A DNA stretch of 16,887 bases, taken from Amoebophrya sp. AT5.2. Taxonomy: Eukaryota; Sar; Dinophyceae; Syndiniales; Amoebophryaceae. A model generated the notes under the pieces. That model saw only the letters and a list, made by a program, of their open reading frames with translations. It made no database searches and was not told the origin of the DNA. Shown here in pieces: positions 1 to 7,182 of this stretch; the first letter of the stretch is position 1; the number at the start of each line of letters is the position of its first letter. The position numbers and the translations under genes were made by a program. Where the stretch lies: NCBI GenBank assembly GCA_005223375.1, contig RXOD01004955.1:1-16887 (forward strand), written 5' to 3'.

Positions 1-477
1 ACCGCGACATGTTCCAGCCGCTTGCTCCTTGTATCGCCACGCTGGTCGCGCCATTCGTTTTCGATGGCTTGCGAGTCTCTGTGGAGTGGCAGCTTGTGGC
101 CCACGCCTCCCGGTCTGTAGAAGCGACGCGGGAAGATTAGCGCATGTGGCGTCTCACGCTGACGCTGCTATGTGAGTCGGCATAGAACTCACGACTTTGC
201 GCTGCTGCCATTGGCCCGCAGCTCTATACCTTGGGCGGAGCGGTTGCCCGTGCTCGTTGTGCCTCTCAGGGGTTCTCTCCTGCTCGTTTCGAGTGCCGCC
301 TTGTGGACATCTTGGCTGCGTCGCGCGGGGACGCTGCCATGAGGCTCGTGTGGTGGGCTCTGGTGTTTGATTGGCAATGATGTAGCGGCTGCTTTGAGCT
401 CCAGCTTCAGGTCGTCGCGAACTGGGGCCAATTTTTAAAAGATGTTTTGACGGATGCTTTTTTTCAACCTCTAACAG
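1..477 (+). other. Probable intron and possible upstream exon of the first gene
   Basis: No open frame runs through this stretch into the exon at 478. Frame 3 is open from the window edge to a stop at 141 and reads like a protein segment, with a hydrophobic patch around nt 20-60, so an exon may lie in about 1-120. The exact donor cannot be fixed. A good-looking GTGAGT lies at 172-177, but from frame 2 it gives the wrong phase for the long downstream frame. A weaker GTAGAA at 117 gives the right phase from frame 3. The rest, up to the acceptor at 477, has stops in all forward frames and is best read as intron. The antisense open frames here (154-642 and 189-431) have low-complexity, arginine/proline-rich translations and are not supported. 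Confidence 0.4.
447..477 (+). other. Candidate 3' splice acceptor (polypyrimidine tract plus AG)
   Basis: A T-rich tract with a run of seven T at about 458-464 is followed by pyrimidine-rich bases and CTAACAG ending at 477. The in-frame stop TAA at 472-474 lies inside this signal, so the long frame downstream is open exactly from the acceptor onward. That coincidence supports 478 as the first base of an exon. It has not been confirmed with transcripts. Confidence 0.5.
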
Positions 478-1362
478 TGGTACGGCGGAAGTCGCGGGAA
501 TTCGCAGAGCGGGATTCTGACGCCACGCCTGGGCCAGAAGGTGGGGGAGCAGGTGCTCGATATGGAAAGTCGGGTGGAGCAGTTGCTGAATGCGTCGCGA
601 TACGGCACGCCTGTGGCAGGGGGCGGGACACCGGGTCACCATCTTCAGATGGATCTGGGTGACTTGGAAGCGCGTGTCGAGGAGCTGGTCACTCGCGGAG
701 GAGCAGGAGCTGCTTCGACGTCTTCAGTTGCAGGCGGCGTTGCACCGATTCCGATGGAGCCGATGGTCAGCACCCGGAGCAGCCGACGGGGTTCGCGGCG
801 GCTTTCGATCGAGATTCCCGCGGAACCGGGTGAAAGTGCGCTTCCCCCCGAACCGGGGGACTTTGAGTACACGCCGCGGGAAGAGGTACCAACGCCGCCG
901 GCGCTATCGCCACTGCGCGAGCCCAGTCGCGTGGGTCAAGCACCGGTTGGGGTGCCGCCAGACCCCTCGCCCCTGGTCGTGGAAGAACCGAAGTTTTTGC
1001 CGGCGCGCAGCCTCGGTAAGCAGGAGCACGGCTTCTTCCAGTTTCCCCAGAAAAACCCGAAGGAGGATGCAAATTCGGCAATAAGTGCGGAGCGGCGGGG
1101 GCGGCCGCAGACGCCCGAAGTAGCGCCACCGCTCGAGCGCACGGGGGTTGCAACGGCGGCGCAAGTATGGCAGACAAGTGAAGTAGGGGATGGGGTCAGC
1201 CCGGCTACGGCACAAGCTCGGCCAGGGAGGGGACGGCGCGCGACAGCGGACTTCTTTCCGCCGGAATACCAAGATGTGAGCGCGACTGTGAATGAGCAAA
1301 TCTTGGGTGAGCCTTCAAGCCCAGAAAATGACTTTGTGTTTGCTAAACGGGCTAGGGAGTAA
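478..1362 (+). CDS. Hypothetical protein, C-terminal exon; Pro/Arg-rich, disordered, two short helical repeats
   Basis: The frame is open from the candidate acceptor at 477 to TAA at 1360-1362 (about 294 codons). If the gene instead starts here, the first in-frame ATG is at 562 (266 residues). I do not recognise the family. What is visible: two short heptad-like segments, DMESRVEQLL (nt 559-588) and DLEARVEELV (nt 661-690), about 34 residues apart and clearly related. A basic, serine-rich stretch follows (RSSRRGSRRLS, nt 775-807) containing RRxS sites that suit a basic-directed kinase. Then comes a long proline- and acid-rich region with no membrane segment or conserved fold that I can see. 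The C-terminus is short and charged, ending KRARE. It is probably the regulatory tail of a protein whose main domains lie upstream of the window. Coding status is supported by length and GC-rich codon use. Function is unknown. Confidence 0.55.
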   Translation, partial: WYGGSRGNSQSGILTPRLGQKVGEQVLDMESRVEQLLNASRYGTPVAGGGTPGHHLQMDLGDLEARVEELVTRGGAGAASTSSVAGGVAPIPMEPMVSTRSSRRGSRRLSIEIPAEPGESALPPEPGDFEYTPREEVPTPPALSPLREPSRVGQAPVGVPPDPSPLVVEEPKFLPARSLGKQEHGFFQFPQKNPKEDANSAISAERRGRPQTPEVAPPLERTGVATAAQVWQTSEVGDGVSPATAQARPGRGRRATADFFPPEYQDVSATVNEQILGEPSSPENDFVFAKRARE

Positions 1363-2105
1363 AAGTGTAGAAGAGGAAGATGAAACTTTCGGCTCTTAGT
1401 GCAGCAACGAGCTGCTGGTCCTAGCGTAGTAACTCGATAACAATAACGATATCGGTCTGTCATGCCCGTTTTACAGGTACTCCCAGTGTCTGTTCTTGAA
1501 AGAATCGCACTTCTGTCTCGCGAAGGTCGTGTGCTGTCACTTCATTCGGGGCGTCTACGACCGATGCGTTTTCACTGCCTTTTCGGTCCAGCTGGATAAG
1601 TCCGCATCCGTGGCGGTGGCTCGGCTTCTTGCCTCCGTGTTTGTCTTTCAAATTTTTTATTGTGAGTACATGTACAACTACGTACCTGCCGCCAGACGGT
1701 TCCGTGCGTCACCACTTTCTTTTTCCGGCAAGACAAAGAAAACGCGACTCCTTCCCGTGAACAACTGTCTACAACACCAGGCCCAACGAGGTGCAAGTTT
1801 TTCGAAAAAGTTTCTATTTGAGAATCGATTGAGGATGAATTATTTCCCCGATCATCTAGTACCTTGCTTTCCCAAAGCCAAATGCTTCCCGTAGTAGATA
1901 CCAATTCACAATTGCTGCACGCACGGCGTTTCGCCTGTGTGTTCCAGACTCAGGAGCATAGCCATAGCTCCGAATTAAAACACAAATACTTTGATGGTCA
2001 CTTCAACTTCTGCTAGTGCTAGCTGGCAGCGTCGCTTCAGTCAGTCTCAGACCCACCAGTAGGGAACGAAGAGCCTCGTAGTCGTGGCTGAGCGACCGCT
2101 GTCGG
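1363..2105 (+). other. Intergenic region between the first gene and the receptor-channel
   Basis: This stretch is AT-richer than the genes and holds no convincing gene. A 132-codon + frame (1496-1894) and a 110-codon - frame (1572-1904) overlap each other and have no recognisable composition or domain. It probably contains the 3' UTR of the upstream gene and the short 5' UTR of the gene at 2106. ATTAAA at 1974-1979 is a possible poly(A) signal. No tRNA, rRNA or transposon signature was seen. Confidence 0.5.
1974..1979 (+). terminator. Possible poly(A) signal ATTAAA
   Basis: This is a common variant of the AATAAA signal, about 610 nt after the stop of the upstream gene and 127 nt before the next start codon. 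The hexamer is short and could occur by chance; only its place in an AT-rich intergenic stretch favours it. Confidence 0.25.
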
Positions 2106-5100
2106 ATGATGGTTCGTGTCGGCCTTTTTTTGCTTCTGCTTCTGCAGGGGGCCCAGCGGGGCGCGCGGCTGATGTTCGCGACCGCCCAGAAGACCGCGCA
2201 CCTGACTTTTGCCTGCAACTATGCCGAGGTATCGGGCGGGTGTTGCCGCACTTGGGCCGGCGTGGCCATGATTGCAGCGAAGCACGTGAACGAGCGGAAC
2301 GGCACGCTGGTGCCGGAGCTCGCCACCGAGGTGACCAACACCACGATATCGCTGCACGCGCAGGACCGATCATTGTATGCCTCAGCGTACGAGCTGGTGA
2401 AGGCCTCTCAACAGGCCTCCGCGACCAAGGCGGACGGCTACATCGGGTTTTTGGAGGACGAGGACGTCATGGCGGCCCAGATGTACTTCGCGGAGCACCA
2501 GAGCGACGTCCCCATGATCGGGTACGGCGCGGCATCGCCAGCGTTCGTTACGGACGCGGCGCACTACGAAAACTTCTTCTCGCTGTACCCGAACGACGCT
2601 AGCTGGGTGGAGAAGATGGCTGAAGTGTTCGTGAACTCCTTCCAGTGGAAGCACTTCGCCGTGATCGTGGAGCAGCCCGGCGGCTCAATCTGGGGCAGCC
2701 AGATGGCGACGGTGTTCGAGAACAAGGTGTGGAGTTTATTGGGCGGGATGCAGCTGCAATCGAACCAGTCGAACGCGGTCGGGATCGTCGACCAGTACTT
2801 TATTCAAAAAGACGACCCAACGACGGAGTCCGTCGACCTGTGCGCGGTCGGGCTGCGGGAGCGCACCCCGCGGGTGGTGATCTACTTCACGAAGTCCCTC
2901 GAATCGCTCACGAAGATGCTGGAAGCCGCGATGCGGCTCGACAATGCGGGGCCGTCCGCGGGCAGCGCGTGGAAATACGTGGCGCCGGTGGAGGCTTTGG
3001 GGGGCGCCGGCCTGGTCACGGCGAAAAGGAGCTACTTTGATGCGGCGCTGTCCGGGACGATCGGCTTTGCGGAGTACAACGTGCACCCCGCGAAGATGGC
3101 GACCCTGCAGAACGACATCTGGGCCGAGCGCATGAGCTACGGGCCGCTGGTGACGGCCTCGGGACTGGGGCTCACGGGCGCGGCGCACGGGGACCACTCC
3201 TACCTGGAGGTCGAGCGGCGGCGGTCCATGCACGTGTTGTGCGCCGCGAGGGCGGGCTACGTCTACGACGCGGTGGTGGCAGCCGCGCTCGGATTCGAGA
3301 AGTTCGCGAACGGGACGGAAACCACGTTCGCGAAAGGTCTGGCCGCGGGCGTCGAGTTCGAGGGCCTCACGGGGCCGGTGAGGGGGAACGCGCCCCCGGG
3401 TCTGGCGAGCTGGCCGTACCGCCGCCCGCTCGGGCTCAAGTTCCAGCTGCTGAACGCGCACCTTGGGGAGCTCCGCCGCAAGCAGGTGTTCTCGGACGCG
3501 AGCGAGGTTCGGCGGGAAGTGATGCAGAAGCGGCTCACGGGAATCACCACCGCGGGCCAGGGAGTGCTGGGCGACTCCATGCAGCGCGGCCCCTGCTTCG
3601 ACAGAAACCTCTTCTGCGGGTTCGGCTACTGCAGCGACGACGAGAGCGTCGGCTTCGAGGCGGGGCACTGCGTCTGCAAGTTCCTGCACTTTCTCGGGCA
3701 GCGCTGCATTTACCGGTCGCGGACGGCGTGGACCGAGGGCCCGCTGCGGGGCAAAACGTCCGCCGCCTTCGCGCGCGTCACCTGGACGGGCTTCGGCGCT
3801 TACGACGAGCACGCGTTCGAGGCGCACCTGCGCATCGAGCAGATTTACGTCGACCAGCGCACGCGCGTGAGCAACGGCGTTCTGTTCGGCACGGACGTGC
3901 TCACGGCGGAAGCCGGGTCGAACCTCTGGCTCCCGCGCGTCACGGTGCCCAGCTGCGGGACCGTGACCGAGGAGTCGGACCGCCTCGTCGAGGTGCGGTA
4001 CCCGGTGGTGTACTTCACGTACGAGATCCACGCGCAGAACTGCAAAATCGCCAGCAAGTGGGACTTCTACCCGTTCGACCGGCAGCACCTCCACCTGGAG
4101 GTGGTGTCCAGCCCGTACGTGACTTGGGTTACGGACGTGGACGCGTACGTGCAAGACCACTTGACGAGCGACCAGGAGAAGCACGCCGTGCAGAGCGAGC
4201 TCCAGGAACTATACAAAACCGAGCACAGCAAGATCGGGAGAGTGAAGCACCAAGGCATACCGGAACGCATCCTGGAGGAGGGCGACTGGCACGAGGGCTG
4301 GCCGCCCGAGAACGTAGTGGTGAAGCTCGTGCGGAGAACGGTGCTGCAGTTCGACATCAAGATCCGTCGGGACGCGCAGTTGTTCGCGATCCGCATCTTC
4401 ATCCCGGCTTGTTTGCTCGGCACCTTCGCGTTCAGCACCTTCATCGTGCCGCCCGAAAAACTGGTGCCCCGGTTCATGAGCGGGTTCTTGGCGTTTTTGG
4501 CTTTGCAGGGCTTCCGCAAGTCGGCGACCGACGACGCCCCGGACACCCTGATCGAGATGGGCTACTTCGACGCGCTGATTCTCTTCCTGACGGTCTCCAT
4601 GTCCGGCTGCGTGATCGCCGTGATTCTGGGCGAGCTGGTCTACCAGCTCTACGGCCCGCTGGTGGTCGCGGACCTGGACCGGTTCTCGCGGCTGGTCACG
4701 CCGCTGTGCTTCTACGGGGGCATCGTGTGGTCGCTGCTGTGTGCGGGGGAGGACAACGCGCTGGGGGCGGGGGTGGAGGAGTACTTCGTCGGCGCGGTGA
4801 CGCTCTCGGTCCTGCCGCTCCTCGCGTGGGTCAGTTGGTGCTACCTCACGGTCGCGAACTGCGACCACTTCTACCTGTACAACTGCATGCTGTTGGCGCA
4901 GACGGACCCGGCGGCGAACTGCGTTCTGAAGGACAAGGAGTTGTCGCTGCTGTTCCGCTGGATCGGACAAAAGTACGGGTTCGCGCACCACCACACCCAG
5001 GACGCCGCCGCGCCGAAAGGCACCAGAACGGAGGAAGACGAAGACGACCACCTGCTGTACGTCGACGACGTCGCGCGATTCGTTGTCGACACCCTGAAGG

Positions 5101-5747
5101 GCGACCTGGAGCTGAAAATGTGCGTCGCGCTGACGAAGATGATCTACGACGCGGCAGACAAGAACCACGACGGGAAGATCGACGTGCGCGAGTGGAAAGC
5201 CGACCTGCCGTCCGTAATCACGGCGGCCTCGCGTGGCGACTGCGACCTCGTGGAACGGTCGAGATGGTACCTCTTCTGCTTTTACCTCCGCAGGTTTTTC
5301 TGCAACTACGAGCCGGCGCAATTAACGCACACTGCCACGAGGACGGTGGCGCCATTCTTGGGAACGCCGAAAGTAGCGGCTTCAGGGATGAACGCGAATG
5401 ACCCGGCGTCGCCGAGTCCGGAGAAGACGGACGCAGCAGTGTTGTGGGACCCCAAGGCGCGGCCACGGCGGGCGTCGCAGATGTTCACAAACGAGAACCA
5501 GGGTGAGCACTCCCAGTATGCCCTGCTCGAGGTGTGCCGGGACCAACTCAGAGAGCGGCGCAGAAGGAGCCAGGAAAGCGGGGGACGTGCCGCGACGTCG
5601 AGCAGGGGCGCTGCCGGTGAAAGTGGATCGAGCGCTAGTCTTGCTACGCCGGCCGCTGCAGCTGGTTCTGCGGACGCAGGAGCGGCAATCGACATCGTTG
5701 ATGAGGACGACGAGGACGCGGTCGCAATGGCGATAGCAGCACAGTAG
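2106..5747 (+). CDS. Chimeric receptor-channel: Venus-flytrap (ANF-receptor) + EGF-like + pentameric ligand-gated channel + EF-hand
   Basis: This predicts a plasma-membrane ligand-gated ion channel of 1213 residues. The start is the first ATG after an in-frame TAG at 2079; a second ATG follows at once. Domains: signal peptide 1-22; type 1 periplasmic-binding/ANF-receptor fold about 30-475, with the family-like GYGAASP at 139-145 and a FEGLTGPV segment near its end, and sequons at N65, N78, N220, N402; EGF-like module C497-C504-C509-C522-C524-C534; pLGIC ligand-binding domain about 545-755, with WLP at 608-610 and YPFD at 655-658; M1 about 760-783 (P767), M2 from R789 with Leu798 at 9', M3 about 823-847, then two more helices about 863-881 and 893-917. 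The short M3-M4 loop resembles bacterial channels. A canonical EF-hand loop lies at 1018-1029 (DKNHDGKIDVRE), followed by a disordered acidic tail. The channel assignment rests on the WxP, PFD, M1 proline and M2 pattern. Ligand and ion selectivity are unknown. Confidence 0.85.
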   Translation: MMVRVGLFLLLLLQGAQRGARLMFATAQKTAHLTFACNYAEVSGGCCRTWAGVAMIAAKHVNERNGTLVPELATEVTNTTISLHAQDRSLYASAYELVKASQQASATKADGYIGFLEDEDVMAAQMYFAEHQSDVPMIGYGAASPAFVTDAAHYENFFSLYPNDASWVEKMAEVFVNSFQWKHFAVIVEQPGGSIWGSQMATVFENKVWSLLGGMQLQSNQSNAVGIVDQYFIQKDDPTTESVDLCAVGLRERTPRVVIYFTKSLESLTKMLEAAMRLDNAGPSAGSAWKYVAPVEALGGAGLVTAKRSYFDAALSGTIGFAEYNVHPAKMATLQNDIWAERMSYGPLVTASGLGLTGAAHGDHSYLEVERRRSMHVLCAARAGYVYDAVVAAALGFEKFANGTETTFAKGLAAGVEFEGLTGPVRGNAPPGLASWPYRRPLGLKFQLLNAHLGELRRKQVFSDASEVRREVMQKRLTGITTAGQGVLGDSMQRGPCFDRNLFCGFGYCSDDESVGFEAGHCVCKFLHFLGQRCIYRSRTAWTEGPLRGKTSAAFARVTWTGFGAYDEHAFEAHLRIEQIYVDQRTRVSNGVLFGTDVLTAEAGSNLWLPRVTVPSCGTVTEESDRLVEVRYPVVYFTYEIHAQNCKIASKWDFYPFDRQHLHLEVVSSPYVTWVTDVDAYVQDHLTSDQEKHAVQSELQELYKTEHSKIGRVKHQGIPERILEEGDWHEGWPPENVVVKLVRRTVLQFDIKIRRDAQLFAIRIFIPACLLGTFAFSTFIVPPEKLVPRFMSGFLAFLALQGFRKSATDDAPDTLIEMGYFDALILFLTVSMSGCVIAVILGELVYQLYGPLVVADLDRFSRLVTPLCFYGGIVWSLLCAGEDNALGAGVEEYFVGAVTLSVLPLLAWVSWCYLTVANCDHFYLYNCMLLAQTDPAANCVLKDKELSLLFRWIGQKYGFAHHHTQDAAAPKGTRTEEDEDDHLLYVDDVARFVVDTLKGDLELKMCVALTKMIYDAADKNHDGKIDVREWKADLPSVITAASRGDCDLVERSRWYLFCFYLRRFFCNYEPAQLTHTATRTVAPFLGTPKVAASGMNANDPASPSPEKTDAAVLWDPKARPRRASQMFTNENQGEHSQYALLEVCRDQLRERRRRSQESGGRAATSSRGAAGESGSSASLATPAAAAGSADAGAAIDIVDEDDEDAVAMAIAAQ

Positions 5748-6898
5748 GAGACCCCGCCAAAGGCATGAGCGCGACAGGATGATCGCGAGATACACGTACT
5801 TTGTCGAATGTTAAGAAGATCATGTTTTGTTGTAACAAGATAACCTAACAAGCTTGATGAGCAGGCGAGTGGAGCCTCGGAAGCAGTAGCAAGCAGTGCA
5901 CGTGGTCTATCTATATCAGGCCGAGCAGGGCACTCGAGGACGATAGTGATTTCTTATTTAATTTCTTGAGTGAAAGTGAATACCCCGCCATTTTCAAATA
6001 AAAGTTTGATGTACGACTACGAGAATTATATGAGTGCACCTATTTTAATTTTGCCTACATATTTTGTTTTTGTACCCAGGCACTGAGTTGATGGACCGAA
6101 GTTCGCACTCTGTTAAGTAAGAGCACAAGCAGTAGCCAGCACTCCCTTGATCTCAACGATTTTGCCTCTGCACATTTCATTGCAGCAGATGCGCCACTTA
6201 GATGAAGAGGCAGTCGCGTTTGATTCAGACCTCTTGTTTATAAATGAGTTTTCACTTGAATGAACGTTGTGGCCGCGGACAGCTGAATACTGCGAGCGCT
6301 GTTCTTCTCATTCGCTTTCGGGTAGCGCGACGTTTTGCTGACAGATTAGGACTACTTCGCAAGCTGGTTGCTTTCGATGTTCTGGTTCTGCTGTCCCTGC
6401 CGTCACCTCAACCAAGGTTTGTACGTATCGTGGCAGAACGTCGTGATTCATTCATCTGCTGTGCCGAAGACTATGCGCGTCGTGCTTTCGTTGTGGACAG
6501 GCTCACGCACCAGACGCAACTGTTGTTTAGCGGTCGGGTAGCAAGTAGGATTACATAAAACGAACCTTTTGGTGAGAAGACCTTTCAATGCTCGGGGCTG
6601 GATTCTTGTGTTGCCTCCATTTAACGAACAACATTGACACGTCATCATCCTTTTTTCACGGCAACCGGCAAGTAATCACCCCCCTTCATCATCGCTACGT
6701 CATTCCTTCACGTCTTTCTTTTTTGCACTCCGACACCGCTCTCCGTCAGTTCTTCCTTTTGCCGCGCGAGGAGCCTCGCGAAAATGCACCGGCATTGCCG
6801 CGGACTCGTGACTGAGCTGGACGCTTCATGTACTAGCTCCTCTGGCTGCTGTACTACAACCATCGAAGGGAATTATTTGCCTGTCCTCTATAGTCGCG
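5748..6898 (+). other. Intergenic region: 3' UTR of the receptor-channel and 5' region of the giant gene
   Basis: This stretch of 1.15 kb is markedly AT-rich around 5930-6080. A poly(A)-type signal lies at 5997-6002. A 104-codon frame at 6244-6558 has no recognisable features and is not accepted as a gene. A pyrimidine-rich run at about 6709-6747 ending in CAG (6747-6749) resembles a cis- or trans-splice acceptor and could mark the mature 5' end of the downstream mRNA. I saw no tRNA, transposon or clear promoter motif. Confidence 0.5.
5997..6002 (+). terminator. Candidate poly(A) signal AATAAA
   Basis: A canonical AATAAA lies about 250 nt after the TAG stop of the receptor-channel gene, inside the most AT-rich part of the window. 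Position and context suit 3'-end formation for that gene. Confidence 0.45.
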
Positions 6899-7182
6899 AT
6901 GTTAAGGCTTCGACTCGCATTTTACTACGTGGTGACGCCGTGGGCGTTGCTTTTGTGCGCGCTAGCACTTCTGGCCGACCCGGGCACGCGCCAGTTTCCA
7001 CACCAGCCAGTGGCGTTTTTGCTGGCAGAAGAGGCAAGAGCAGCTGCAGCAGCCCCACACCCCGCCACCCCAGCGGGGGCCAGAACCACGACAGGAAATT
7101 TCCAGAGCGAGGTGGACAGACAGGGTGGAGAGGCACCAACCGCAGAGGAAGGTGGTGCCGTGCACCGCGAAAGCACAGCTGA
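6784..7182 (+). other. Upstream out-of-frame ATG/uORF overlapping the start of the giant gene
   Basis: An ATG at 6784 opens a 132-codon frame that runs past the ATG at 6899 in another frame. Its translation is low-complexity, rich in Arg, Gly and Ser, with no domain. It is not proposed as a protein gene. If the transcript starts upstream of 6784 it could reduce translation of the large frame. If the mRNA begins after it, it is irrelevant. Confidence 0.2.

Noticed and set aside
154..642. 162-codon antisense frame at the window start
   Set aside because: Low-complexity His/Arg/Pro/Gln-rich translation that crosses the better-supported acceptor and exon on the + strand.
1496..1904. Overlapping + and - frames of 132 and 110 codons in the first intergenic region
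   Set aside because: Compositions are unlike the real genes here, they overlap one another, and neither has recognisable motifs.
1959..1965. TAGCCAT resembling part of the dinoflagellate spliced-leader sequence
   Set aside because: Only seven bases match and the flanks diverge, so it is no evidence for a spliced-leader relic or for a dinoflagellate source.
2736..5321. Long antisense frames (482 codons at 2736-4184 and 370 codons at 4209-5321)
   Set aside because: They are antisense shadows of GC-rich codons, rich in Arg/Val/His and lacking recognisable motifs.
3239..5401. 720-codon + frame overlapping the receptor-channel gene
   Set aside because: It is Arg/Gly/Ala/Pro-rich throughout, with no domain; a typical off-frame shadow of a GC-rich gene whose real frame has clear conserved domains.
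5880..6141. AAGCAGTAGC occurring twice (near 5880 and 6125)
   Set aside because: A ten-base match with no extended similarity; likely chance.
6244..6558. 104-codon + frame in the intergenic region
   Set aside because: No domain, signal or convincing codon bias; length is within chance expectation for this composition.
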